From assembly GCA_949529985.1 (NCBI GenBank), contig CATIRS010000049.1, positions 54,367-118,366 of the forward strand: a DNA stretch of 64,000 bases, read 5' to 3'. Positions 1 through 8,862 of the stretch are shown here, piece after piece. Source of the DNA: Owenweeksia sp. TMED14 (GTDB taxonomy: Bacteria > Bacteroidota > Bacteroidia > Flavobacteriales > Schleiferiaceae). Numbering within the stretch: position 1 is the stretch's first letter; every line of letters begins with the position of its first letter. The notes beneath the pieces are model-generated. The model was not told the origin of the DNA. It searched no databases and saw only the letters and a list, made by a program, of their open reading frames with translations. The translations under genes and the position numbers were made by a program.

Positions 1-1691
1 CTTGCTTCTCCTGTTGCAAGTGCGAGTGCTACAGTTCCTGAGTCAGCGCCAAAAGCAACTCCTTTAGACATTCTTGTGTGTGAGTCTCCGCCAATAATTA
101 TAGCCCAATCATTAGTAGTGATATCATTCAGAACCTTGTGAATCACATCAGTCATTGGAAAATATTTATTTTTAGGATCACGAGCGGTTATTAAACCAAA
201 ATCATTCATGAAACTCATCAATCTCGGGATGTTTTCTTGAGCTTTTTCATCCCAGACTGAAGCTGTATGACACCCTGATTGATATGCACCATCAACAATT
301 GGTGAGATTGTTGTCGCTGCCATCATTTCTAATTCCTGAGAAGTCATTAGACCTGTTGTGTCTTGAGAACCAACTATATTAACCTCTACACGAACATCAG
401 AACCTGCATTCAATAACTTCCCTGAAGTAATTCCAACAGCGTTTTTATTAAATATCTTTTCTACTGCAGTCAGCCCCCGACCTTCATGTGAAAACTCTTT
501 TGATGAGGCAAATACTGCTGGAGTATCAATACCTAGGGTTTTTGAAGCAAATGCTTGGAGCTTTTTACCAAATACAATGGCGTATGAGCCACCAGCACGC
601 ATAAACTCTAATTTCTGAGGAGTGAATGCAGCAGAGATATCGCAGAGCTCCTTATCGCCGGTATATAATTTTTTCTTCTTCGTATTTATTGTGAGTAATG
701 TTCCAGTTTCGACTGAAAAAACTTCTTCAAGAATAGGCTCACCATCTTTATCTAAGATTATATCTCCATTAATATCTTTTTTCTTTACCCAATTTTTAAG
801 ATCAAGACCAACACCTCCTGTCACATCTACAGTCGTTGAGAATATTGGAGAAATACCGTTTGTTCCTGCAACTATAGGCGCAAAATTAATAAATGGCACA
901 TATGGACTTGCTTGTTTCCCAATCCACAAAGCAACATTATTTACACCAGACATTCTTGAGGAACCAACTCCCATAGTGCCTTTCTCAGCAATCAATATCA
1001 CTCGTTTATCAGGATGCTCATTTTGAAGAGACAAAAGTTCATTTTGTCTATCAGCATTGTGTTCAAACATACAATTACCGTGTAATTCCCTATCTGATCT
1101 AGAATGAGCATCACTGCCCGGTGAAAGTAAATCAGTGGAAATGTCTCCGACACCAGCTATATACGTTACAACTTTTATCTCTTCGGCTACATCCGGTAAT
1201 TTAGTAAAAAATTCTGCCTGTGAATAGCTTTTAAGAATATCCTTAGCAATGACATTTCCATTGCTGTATGCTTTTTTTAGACGTTCAGTATCTGCATCAT
1301 AAAGGAAAAATTGTGTTTTGAGAACTTTAGCTGCTTGTTTCGCAAGAGCCAAACTCTTACCAAGAGTTAAATCAATTAAAACTTCAACAGAAGGACCTCC
1401 TTTCATATGAGATAACAACTTAAAGGCCAATGAAGGAGTAATTTCTCCTAAGGAAAACTCACCAAGAATAATCTGCTTTAAAAAAGAGGCTTTGACGCCA
1501 GCTGCACTTGTAGTGCCAGGTAAAACATTAAAAATAAAAAAGTTTATAGATTTTTCTCGATTTGCGTTATCTAAGTCTTTGATACTAATAATGATATCGC
1601 GTAGTAATTCTGCGTCGTCAATTGGCTTTGGTTTAAGGCCTTGAATTTTTCGTATTTCAATCTCTTTGAGATAATGATTATAAATATTCAT
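1..1691 (-). CDS. acnB: Aconitate hydratase B, N-terminal part (cut by window edge)
   Basis: Interconverts citrate and isocitrate in the TCA cycle using a [4Fe-4S] cluster, in the cytoplasm. Reading the minus strand from the ATG at 1691 gives 563 codons without a stop, running off the left edge. The opening residues form the AcnB-specific helical HEAT-like domain, followed by the swivel domain, which contains GTMGVGSSRMSGVNNVALW. The catalytic domain begins with the landmarks SQDTTGLMTSQELE, SGCHTASVWDEKAQ and GGDSHTRMSKGVAFGADSG. The domain order (helical, swivel, catalytic) is that of AcnB, not AcnA. The C-terminal remainder, including the cluster-binding cysteines, lies outside the window. 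The gene is alone on its strand here. The 227 bases upstream, to 1918, hold no gene that I can see. The family call is secure; activity cannot be judged from the fragment. Confidence 0.95.
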   Translation of the reverse strand, partial: MNIYNHYLKEIEIRKIQGLKPKPIDDAELLRDIIISIKDLDNANREKSINFFIFNVLPGTTSAAGVKASFLKQIILGEFSLGEITPSLAFKLLSHMKGGPSVEVLIDLTLGKSLALAKQAAKVLKTQFFLYDADTERLKKAYSNGNVIAKDILKSYSQAEFFTKLPDVAEEIKVVTYIAGVGDISTDLLSPGSDAHSRSDRELHGNCMFEHNADRQNELLSLQNEHPDKRVILIAEKGTMGVGSSRMSGVNNVALWIGKQASPYVPFINFAPIVAGTNGISPIFSTTVDVTGGVGLDLKNWVKKKDINGDIILDKDGEPILEEVFSVETGTLLTINTKKKKLYTGDKELCDISAAFTPQKLEFMRAGGSYAIVFGKKLQAFASKTLGIDTPAVFASSKEFSHEGRGLTAVEKIFNKNAVGITSGKLLNAGSDVRVEVNIVGSQDTTGLMTSQELEMMAATTISPIVDGAYQSGCHTASVWDEKAQENIPRLMSFMNDFGLITARDPKNKYFPMTDVIHKVLNDITTNDWAIIIGGDSHTRMSKGVAFGADSGTVALALATGEA

Positions 1692-1918
1692 AAATAATAT
1701 CTATTTGTTTTTTCACAATAAAATTAGACGAAGAATGAATTCTAAAGCAATTCAATTTACTCATTCCATATATTAAAGAATTTCTACTAAAAATGTCAAT
1801 TAATATTGGTATTAAATGTTATGCGTCGGTTTTTTTACCGAATTTACAATGAAAATAGATTATTAGTCAATTAACTTAGAAATAAAACTAGTCTAGATGA
1901 ATATTTTTTAAAGATCTA

Positions 1919-2740
1919 TTAATTGACACCAACAATACGCTCTACCCATACCCCATCTTTCGATTCTGCAACAACAATGAATAAATCACTTTTAAAAAAA
2001 CTAATAGGCAAAGACCAATTGTTACCCAACCAATCGCCAGAGATTAAAAGCTGCCCTTTGGAATTATAGATGGATGTTTTCGCTAATGAACTATTTGACG
2101 GGCGAGATAACATTAACATTCCGCCACTTACAAATCCCATGTGACCATTTAAAAATTGCTCTCCAAGAGATATCCATAAATGGCCAGCATCAATTGAACT
2201 ATCTAATTTAGATTGATATGCACAATCTTTAATTATTAATTTCTCTCCATTGGTGACCTCTATTCTTACCCAGCCATATAACAATGAATCATTTTTATTC
2301 AATCGTAAACCAATAAACCCTTCCCCATTATCTTTCCATTGTGAGTATGGATCTGAAACACTGTCAAATCGATATTCAATTGTTCCATAGTTTTCTGACG
2401 AAGACATCCCTTGCCAGGGGTTTGATGAATAGGAAATACTTTCGCCGATATCCAAGCGGTCAGCATAAAAGAAAAACCCACGCTGCGATCCACAAACAGC
2501 AGAACTAGAAGAATCAAATGGCAAAACAATAGAATGATCTATAAGCCCAGAAGTCCCTGTATCTCGATATTGAATAAATCTAAAATCAAGCACAGTATCA
2601 TTATTAAGATCTAAATCAAAAAAGTCGCCATTGATTTCCAGGGTGGTATCCGGGAAGTCCCGATATACATATTGGGCTTGCACGGAAGTAATTGTAAGTA
2701 CGAAAATTATGAAGGACGAATATATTTTTTTTAATTTCAT
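1919..2740 (-). CDS. Secreted protein with T9SS-like C-terminal sorting tail
   Basis: Exported protein of unknown function, 273 residues. I chose the ATG at 2740 because it gives a clean signal peptide (MKLKKIYSSFIIFVLTITSVQA, cleavage probably after AQA/Q). A longer reading from 2770 would put ten extra residues in front of the signal. The middle is rich in Asp, Ser and aromatic residues and has no domain I recognise. The last ~60 residues (from about IYNSKGQLL to the end) look like a type A sorting domain of the type IX secretion system, with IYN..GQL, then a short strand, then FIVVAES. This predicts transport through the outer membrane and surface anchoring or release. It is divergent from the permease starting at 2795, with about 55 bases between the starts. 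Confidence 0.7.
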   Translation of the reverse strand: MKLKKIYSSFIIFVLTITSVQAQYVYRDFPDTTLEINGDFFDLDLNNDTVLDFRFIQYRDTGTSGLIDHSIVLPFDSSSSAVCGSQRGFFFYADRLDIGESISYSSNPWQGMSSSENYGTIEYRFDSVSDPYSQWKDNGEGFIGLRLNKNDSLLYGWVRIEVTNGEKLIIKDCAYQSKLDSSIDAGHLWISLGEQFLNGHMGFVSGGMLMLSRPSNSSLAKTSIYNSKGQLLISGDWLGNNWSLPISFFKSDLFIVVAESKDGVWVERIVGVN

Positions 2741-2794
2741 GGTAATGCAAATTTGCAAAAGTCCTCGCAATCGAGCACTACCTTTACGAATTAT

Positions 2795-4048
2795 ATGAAA
2801 AAAATACGTCAGACCATACTATTTGAAGCTATAAGTATGGCAATTCAGGCACTTAGAGCTCAATTACTTAGGGCAGTATTAACTGCTTTAATAATTGCAA
2901 CAGGTATAACAGCTCTGGTTGGAATGTTGACCGCCACATCTGTTATGGAAAGCAGTATTTCAAATCAATTCACCACAATGGGAGCAAATACTTTCACGAT
3001 TCAGCAGGGTGGAAGAACAATACAAATAGGTCGGAACGGAATAAAAGAAAAAAAACAATCCCAAATTCCTCTAAAAACAGCTATCAAATTAAAAAATAAC
3101 TTAGCAGGAAAAGGACTTCTAGCAAGCGTAAGTGATAATCTACTGTCTACAGCTATAATTCGACATATCGACAAAGAGACTAATCCTAATGTACAAGTTC
3201 AAGCAGTTGATATAAATTTCCCTTCTGTCAATGGACTCGAAATTTCTGAAGGTCGATTTTTTTCTGGACTAGAGCAAAAAGAAGGAAGGTCTGTTGCAGT
3301 CCTTGCTCCAGACATCGTCAAACAGTTATTCCCTAACACTTCAGCAGTTGGAGAAAATATAAGAATTAATGGGAAACCTTATCGTGTTATCGGAATCACA
3401 AAAGCAAAGGGAAACAGTTCTTTCATGTCTAGTGACAACCTAGCATACCTACCTCTAATGTCAGGCCATAAAGATTTTGGATCACCTTCGTCATCATACG
3501 TGACCAATATTCTTTCTCCAAATCCGAAAATTATTGATGCGGCAATTAACGAAGCAATATCAACTATGAGGTCAATAAGAAAATTAGGCCCAGGGGAAGA
3601 AAATGATTTTAATATTAGACAAGCAGATAACTTGTCTTCCATCCTTCTAGAATCGCTAAGTTCAATTGGCATTGGAGCTGCATTAATTGGCATCATAACA
3701 CTCCTCGGAGCATCCATTTCTTTAATGAATATTATGCTCGTTTCAGTGACTGAACGCACAAGTGAAATTGGCACGCGAAAAGCTTTAGGAGCCAGCCAAA
3801 ATTTTATCGTTATGCAGTTTTTAGCAGAGGCAATACTCATAAGTATCATTGGAGGATTCATAGGGGTATTTTTCGGCTTAATAGTAGGAAATGGATTGGC
3901 ATTCGCTCTTGACACATCGGTTGTTTTGCCATTTAAATGGATTCTATTGGCATTTATTGTATCATTTTTTGTAGGCATAATATCTGGATGGTACCCTGCT
4001 CGTAAAGCAGCAAAACTTGACCCAATAGAAGCACTCCGATATGAATAA
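2795..4048 (+). CDS. MacB/FtsX-family ABC transporter permease
   Basis: Inner-membrane permease of the MacB/LolC/FtsX type, 417 residues. An N-terminal membrane helix (around LLRAVLTALIIATGITALVG) is followed by a large periplasmic MacB-PCD-like domain and then three C-terminal helices. The pattern MNIMLVSVTERTSEIGTRKALGA between the first and second of these is diagnostic of the FtsX core. The closing GWYPARKAAKLDPIEALRYE is the usual family end. The start at ATG 2795 is preferred to an earlier in-frame start at 2753, because the extra 14 residues are unlike family N-termini. No ATPase of the MacB/LolD class lies beside it; the next ATPase (4871) is of the Wzt class. It overlaps the following Wzm-like gene by 8 bases, so the two are probably co-transcribed. 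Substrate unknown. Confidence 0.88.
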   Translation: MKKIRQTILFEAISMAIQALRAQLLRAVLTALIIATGITALVGMLTATSVMESSISNQFTTMGANTFTIQQGGRTIQIGRNGIKEKKQSQIPLKTAIKLKNNLAGKGLLASVSDNLLSTAIIRHIDKETNPNVQVQAVDINFPSVNGLEISEGRFFSGLEQKEGRSVAVLAPDIVKQLFPNTSAVGENIRINGKPYRVIGITKAKGNSSFMSSDNLAYLPLMSGHKDFGSPSSSYVTNILSPNPKIIDAAINEAISTMRSIRKLGPGEENDFNIRQADNLSSILLESLSSIGIGAALIGIITLLGASISLMNIMLVSVTERTSEIGTRKALGASQNFIVMQFLAEAILISIIGGFIGVFFGLIVGNGLAFALDTSVVLPFKWILLAFIVSFFVGIISGWYPARKAAKLDPIEALRYE

Positions 4049-4874
4049 AAAAATTCACTCCGTATCTTCATCAGATTCTATTTGGAAATTCACCAATGAA
4101 GGCTTCAGGCGCACACGTCAAGTAACATGGGCTTTTGCTCGAAGAGACCTTCAACTCCGATATATTCAAACAAGATTAGGGTGGTTTTGGTCTATTGGCC
4201 AACCCCTATTAGCTGCAATTTTAGTCCTATTTTTTTTTTCATGGATTATTGAAATTGAGGCACCATTTGGATTCAATTATTCAATTTATGCTTTTGCATG
4301 CCTACCGGCTTGGTTACTGGCCCAACACATAATAATGCAAGGCTCTCCTAGCCTAGTGCATAATCAACATATCATATCTAAAGTATCATTCCCACGCCAG
4401 TCACTTCCTCTAAGCAAGGCGCTAGTTGCCCTGGTCGATTATATGGTGGCCACAATACTCTACTTTTTATTTAGAGGGATTCAATCAGGCATATGGGATT
4501 TTTATTTCTTTAATTTTTTATTTTATTCATTTGCAACAATTTTAGCATCATTGGGAATAGCATATTGGATAGCTGCGATATCCATTCGCTTTCGTGACTG
4601 GCTTGCTATACTCCCATTGCTAATTCAAGGATTATTTCTACTTAGCCCTATCGTATACCCAACAGAAAAATATAGTAATGCACTTGGAGAATTTGAATGG
4701 ATCTTATACTTAAATCCATTTGTAGCAATTGCTGACGGATTCAGATGGACATGGTTGGGCATAAATAGTTGGAGTGAATTACATTATATCTCTTTTTTAA
4801 TGATTATTGTAATTTACTTTAGTGGCTATACTGCAATTAGATATTCCGAGAATAAAATGGTTGATACTTTATGA
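4041..4874 (+). CDS. ABC-2 type polysaccharide export permease (Wzm-like)
   Basis: Membrane component of an ABC exporter for polysaccharide or lipid-linked glycan, 277 residues. The N-terminal cytoplasmic segment (FARRDLQLRYIQTRLGWFWSIGQPLL) is typical of Wzm/TagG/KpsM permeases and precedes about six hydrophobic helices. A late segment, LNPFVAIADGFRW, is also a family hallmark. It overlaps the ATPase gene downstream by 4 bases (ATGA), the usual arrangement for a Wzm/Wzt pair. It overlaps the upstream MacB-type permease by 8 bases. Glycosyltransferases and a sulfotransferase follow within 2 kb, which supports a surface glycan as substrate. The exact polymer is unknown. Confidence 0.9.
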   Translation: MNKKIHSVSSSDSIWKFTNEGFRRTRQVTWAFARRDLQLRYIQTRLGWFWSIGQPLLAAILVLFFFSWIIEIEAPFGFNYSIYAFACLPAWLLAQHIIMQGSPSLVHNQHIISKVSFPRQSLPLSKALVALVDYMVATILYFLFRGIQSGIWDFYFFNFLFYSFATILASLGIAYWIAAISIRFRDWLAILPLLIQGLFLLSPIVYPTEKYSNALGEFEWILYLNPFVAIADGFRWTWLGINSWSELHYISFLMIIVIYFSGYTAIRYSENKMVDTL

Positions 4875-6022
4875 AACTCCCTTCAAATCTTGCTATTCAA
4901 ACTGAAAAATTAGGAAAAAAGTATAAACTAAGAAGTTCAGAGTCTTGGGCATTAAAAAATATAAATCTAGATATCGAAACAGGAAGCGCTCTTGGCATCG
5001 TAGGTCCAAACGGAGCAGGGAAATCAACATTATTGAAAATATTATCAGGCTTAACTAAGCCAACTACTGGAAACTATAAATACAGAGGATCATTAACGGG
5101 TCTTCTTGAAGTTGGAACAGGATTTCATCCTGATCTTTCAGGCTTAGAAAATATATATCTAAGTGCGGCTCTAAATGGTATGCCCAGAAAAATAATAAGA
5201 GAAAGAGTTGATCAAATTATTGATTTTTCAGGCATTCCTACAGAATATATCAACCAACCTATTAAACACTACTCAAGTGGCATGAAAGTGCGTTTAGGAT
5301 TTGCTGTTGCAGCACACCTAGATGCTGATATACTTATTGTTGACGAAGTTCTTGCAGTTGGAGACCTTAGCTTTCAAGAAAAATGTATGCGAAGCATGGA
5401 ATTGCAGATGCATGAACAAGGAAGAACAGTATTATTTGTCTCTCACAATTTATATACTCTCCAAAAACTTTGTTCTAAAGCCATATTACTCGATAGGAGT
5501 AAATTAATTCAAATAGGTAATAGTAAAGATGTTTGTGAAAACTACATTAATAAAACACTTAACAGAACGGATAATGTAGATCTTGAAAAAAGAGAAGATA
5601 GAAATGGTTCTGGGAAAATACGGATCAACAAATTAGAGTGGTCACCTCAATTATTACAAACGGGTAAAAAAGCAGTTCTAACAATTGGATATCAAGCCAA
5701 AGAAGAATTGGAAGATGTGAATATTAAAATAAGCATCAATGGATCTGATGGGCGCTTTTTAACTCCACTATCTATGCATAGCACTAATTTCAGACCTAAA
5801 TTAATACCGGAAAATGGTCAGCTGACCGTGAACATCGAGAATATCCCATGGATGAAGGGAAACTACTTTATTGATATCCGAGTTATTGAAAAAGGTATCG
5901 TCTGTGACGATCTAAGACTAGCAAGTAAATTTCAAGTTCACGGCGGAAATTATGTTAAGGACGGCGATGAATTCCATTCATCAAAAAATGGGGTCTTCAT
6001 CCCTCATGTCTGGAGTATTTAA
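4871..6022 (+). CDS. ABC transporter ATP-binding protein, Wzt-like, with C-terminal substrate domain
   Basis: ATPase that powers export of a polysaccharide with the preceding permease, 383 residues. Visible motifs are Walker A GPNGAGKST (residues 45-53), signature YSSGM (134-138), Walker B ILIVDE (154-159) and the switch histidine in VSHN (about 192). The spacing and the sequence FHPDLSGLENIYLSAALNG are typical of the TagH/Wzt/KpsT subfamily. Residues ~235-383 form an extra beta-rich domain. In Wzt proteins such a domain recognises the non-reducing end of the O-polysaccharide; here that role is inferred. The gene ends tail-to-tail with the sulfotransferase, overlapping by 26 bases. Confidence 0.92.
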   Translation: MKLPSNLAIQTEKLGKKYKLRSSESWALKNINLDIETGSALGIVGPNGAGKSTLLKILSGLTKPTTGNYKYRGSLTGLLEVGTGFHPDLSGLENIYLSAALNGMPRKIIRERVDQIIDFSGIPTEYINQPIKHYSSGMKVRLGFAVAAHLDADILIVDEVLAVGDLSFQEKCMRSMELQMHEQGRTVLFVSHNLYTLQKLCSKAILLDRSKLIQIGNSKDVCENYINKTLNRTDNVDLEKREDRNGSGKIRINKLEWSPQLLQTGKKAVLTIGYQAKEELEDVNIKISINGSDGRFLTPLSMHSTNFRPKLIPENGQLTVNIENIPWMKGNYFIDIRVIEKGIVCDDLRLASKFQVHGGNYVKDGDEFHSSKNGVFIPHVWSI

Positions 6023-6896
6023 TGATGAACTTTTTAATTTTTTTCAAAATTGAGGTTGGTTGGATATTTAAGCCATGATTATAAAGTCTTTTCATATAAT
6101 CCGAACCTTCAGCGCTTGGTAAAGAATTCGTTATTTCCAAATCCCAATCCTGAGAATTGTATTCTTGTTCTAATAAAAAGTCGTTAAAAATGGGTGAGAA
6201 AAAATTCACATCTTCAGTTGTAAACCACCGTCGCCAATTACCATAAGTTTTTGTCCGACTCACATGCATGAAACTTGGACGAATTCCGTGTTTACTCTCT
6301 AGAGAAAAACCGAGATAATTTTCTAACCCTATCCATTTTTTGTCTACTAGGTCTTCATAACGAATGATAAACCAACCTTTTTCACGTAAAACATTAATAA
6401 AGTCACTTAATGTTTTTAAATTTTGTCGATAATCATTTGACCAACTCTTTAAAAAATTAGAATCTGTGCTTAGTAGAGTATGAAATGGTACACTTCTAGG
6501 ATCACTCTCTTTACTTTTGGTAAGTTCATAAGCTCTTTTATAGTCCTGTCGATTAGGATTGTGACGATGAAACCATCTATAAAAAAAAGCAGAAATCCAT
6601 CTATCTCGAGGATCTCTGACCAAAAATATTTTTTTATCGTAATAATTAAATGCTGTTAGAGCTTTATCACCTTCCCATCCTGATTTTTTATTAGCATCTG
6701 CATATAAAATCTTAACGAGCATATTGTTAGATTGATCCCAAAATTTACCATCGCTACGATGCAATCGATTGTTTTCATCTTTGGACCTAGGCTCAAAAGA
6801 CTCAACTAAATTTTCATTACGTCCCATTGCCTCCGCAAGAAGAGAAAAGAGATAAGTTGTACCACTTTTTGGCAATCCATAAATAACTGTTCGCAT
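5997..6896 (-). CDS. Sulfotransferase family protein
   Basis: Predicted PAPS-dependent sulfotransferase, 299 residues, that would put sulfate on a carbohydrate or other acceptor. The N-terminal MRTVIYGLPKSGTTYLFSLL is the 5'-phosphosulfate loop. FLVRDPRDRWISAFFYRW, in the first half, is the 3'-phosphate loop with conserved Arg and Ser. No signal peptide or membrane helix is seen, so it should act in the cytoplasm on a glycan precursor. It lies on the opposite strand between the ABC exporter and two glycosyltransferases, which suggests a sulfated surface polysaccharide. The acceptor cannot be read from sequence. Lysine and asparagine are frequent near the C-terminus, as in neighbouring glycan genes. 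Confidence 0.82.
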   Translation of the reverse strand: MRTVIYGLPKSGTTYLFSLLAEAMGRNENLVESFEPRSKDENNRLHRSDGKFWDQSNNMLVKILYADANKKSGWEGDKALTAFNYYDKKIFLVRDPRDRWISAFFYRWFHRHNPNRQDYKRAYELTKSKESDPRSVPFHTLLSTDSNFLKSWSNDYRQNLKTLSDFINVLREKGWFIIRYEDLVDKKWIGLENYLGFSLESKHGIRPSFMHVSRTKTYGNWRRWFTTEDVNFFSPIFNDFLLEQEYNSQDWDLEITNSLPSAEGSDYMKRLYNHGLNIQPTSILKKIKKFIIKYSRHEG

Positions 6897-6925
6897 GGGG
6901 ACTGAAGGTAATGTAAATTAGGGGT

Positions 6926-7984
6926 ATGCGAAAAGGCAAACCAAAAGTCAGTGTTATTGTGCCCAACTATATGCATTCAGCATATTTAAATATTCGACTG
7001 CAAAGCATTAGCCAACAGTCTTTTAAGGATTTCGAAGTTATACTTTTAGATGATGCATCAATTGATGAATCAGAAAAAATATTAATATCATGGGCGAAAA
7101 AAAATTCAAAATTTAAGTATTTTCCAAATAAAAAAAACAGCGGAAGCACATTCTCTCAATGGAACAAAGGAGCTAATATTGCAGAAGGAAAATATCTATG
7201 GATTGCTGAAAGCGACGACTGGGCAGATCCATTTTTACTAGAAAAATTAGTGTTGCAACTAGATAATAATCCAGATGCTTCAATCGCATTTGGGCAGAGC
7301 ATGCTGATAAATGAAGCAGGCGAAGAGTTGCACGATTTCAATATCCACTACAATTACATTTTCAAAAAAGATCGTTGGCAAAGAGCATATTTAAACAATG
7401 GAGTCAATGAAATTGAAAATTACATGATTCTTCATAATGTAATTCCAAATGCATCAGCAGCTTTGCTTAGAAAAAGCACCTATGATAAAGTTGGAGGAGC
7501 CTCAGAAAACTGGAAATTAAATGGCGACTGGATGTTCTATATCAAAATGCTTGAGCATGGAAGCATATGTTATATACCTGATACAATTAATTACTTTCGA
7601 GTCCATAACAATACTCAAAGAGTCTTAGCAAATAAAAATGGATCTGTATATTATGAACTATTAACCATAATTGACTACATCGCATCTAATCATAACCCAA
7701 CAAATAAGTTAAAAAAAAGAGCCTATTCAAATATCGCCTCCTGGTGGGTGCACTCGATATACAGACAATCTTGGGTTAAAGAAAATCGAAATCAAAACAT
7801 CAAGGTAAATTTTAAATTATTTAAACGATTTATTTTTATTAGACCGATAACTATAGTGCATATTCCATATGAGGGTACTGTTCGCTTAGCTGTACTAATT
7901 TTAACTTTTTTAAAGTTAAAAGAACCCATGCGGAAAATTTTACATAAACTATTTCCCAATCATTTCATTCCTCACTCAACATGA
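6926..7984 (+). CDS. Glycosyltransferase family 2
   Basis: GT-A fold transferase, 352 residues. It opens with KVSVIVPNYMHSAYLNIRLQ and LLDDASIDES, the nucleotide-sugar binding start of GT2 enzymes. It carries the metal-binding acidic motif AESDDW near residue 95 and a later LNGDWMFYIKMLEHG block that fits the acceptor/base region. About 100 C-terminal residues are rich in basic and hydrophobic residues and may contact the membrane. The stop codon overlaps the start of the second glycosyltransferase by 4 bases (ATGA), so the two are translationally coupled. The sugar donor and linkage are unknown. Confidence 0.9.
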   Translation: MRKGKPKVSVIVPNYMHSAYLNIRLQSISQQSFKDFEVILLDDASIDESEKILISWAKKNSKFKYFPNKKNSGSTFSQWNKGANIAEGKYLWIAESDDWADPFLLEKLVLQLDNNPDASIAFGQSMLINEAGEELHDFNIHYNYIFKKDRWQRAYLNNGVNEIENYMILHNVIPNASAALLRKSTYDKVGGASENWKLNGDWMFYIKMLEHGSICYIPDTINYFRVHNNTQRVLANKNGSVYYELLTIIDYIASNHNPTNKLKKRAYSNIASWWVHSIYRQSWVKENRNQNIKVNFKLFKRFIFIRPITIVHIPYEGTVRLAVLILTFLKLKEPMRKILHKLFPNHFIPHST

Positions 7985-8856
7985 TTTTTTTAACAAATTT
8001 GACTGTTATAATACCTTGTTATCAATGCAAAGAGACTATTCAAAACACTCTTAATTGCATTGAAGATGAAATTAATATAATATGTGTTGATGACTTCTCT
8101 AATGACGGAACTCTGGAGGTTTTAATAAATTGGAAAAACAAACTTCCAGATCGAAGAAAAGTTATACGACACAATAAAAACAAAGGATTGGGAGCATCAA
8201 GAAATAGAGGTGTTTCAGAAGCCAAAACAGAATGGATTATATTTCTTGACTCTGATGACATATTATCTACTGAATGTTTAAATGACATAAATAAAAAATG
8301 GACATCAATAGAAAATAGTTCTGGATGGTGTCACCATCCATACCTAGAGTGGAATGATCTTAACAATAAAGAAAAATTAAGAAAAACGGATAATATAAAA
8401 GAGAAGCATCATTTAGTGACAAAACGCATGCCTTTTTCAGCTTCAGGAGGAATATTCCGAAAAGACCTTCTTAATATGATTGGCGGATTTGATACCGATA
8501 GAACTCTAGAGGGAACAGAAGATTTAGACCTTTACATGAGACTTCTTAACTTTGGGATTAAACCATTTCAATGGTCGAAAACGCCACACACTAAATACCG
8601 GACGAATAGGGGAATGACAAAAAATATTAGAGAACACGGAGCCAAAGTATTAAGAAGAGCAAGAAAATTTCAAGAATCTAGCTGGATATCAAACGCGCAG
8701 TTTGATTTAGCAGAAAAAGAAATCTGGCGACAAATAGCCAGAACAGAGCACAAAAGGGGAGACTTTAAAGAAGCAAATGAGTCTTACAAAAAATCAGGAA
8801 ATAAATTTAGCTCTAGATTACTAAACTTAATCGCCTTTTTTAAAATAAAATTATAA
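7981..8856 (+). CDS. Glycosyltransferase family 2 (second copy, not a duplicate)
   Basis: GT-A fold transferase, 291 residues. Landmarks are TVIIPCYQCKETIQNTLNCI, a CVDDFSNDGT donor-binding motif and FLDSDD as the DXD-like metal site. GTEDLDLYMRLLNFG supplies the acidic residue expected of the catalytic base. It shares only general family features with the enzyme upstream, so it is a separate transferase and probably adds a different sugar. It overlaps the upstream stop by 4 bases. It ends 6 bases before the convergent isocitrate dehydrogenase gene, with no clear terminator hairpin between them. Confidence 0.9.
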   Translation: MIFLTNLTVIIPCYQCKETIQNTLNCIEDEINIICVDDFSNDGTLEVLINWKNKLPDRRKVIRHNKNKGLGASRNRGVSEAKTEWIIFLDSDDILSTECLNDINKKWTSIENSSGWCHHPYLEWNDLNNKEKLRKTDNIKEKHHLVTKRMPFSASGGIFRKDLLNMIGGFDTDRTLEGTEDLDLYMRLLNFGIKPFQWSKTPHTKYRTNRGMTKNIREHGAKVLRRARKFQESSWISNAQFDLAEKEIWRQIARTEHKRGDFKEANESYKKSGNKFSSRLLNLIAFFKIKL

Positions 8857-8862
8857 AAGCCG

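Noticed and set aside
622-1026. 134-codon plus-strand frame
   Set aside because: Opposite acnB; the minus strand encodes continuous aconitase sequence here.
3379-4071. 230-codon minus-strand frame
   Set aside because: Lies wholly opposite the MacB-type permease, whose membrane and family motifs are clear; the antisense product shows no domain.
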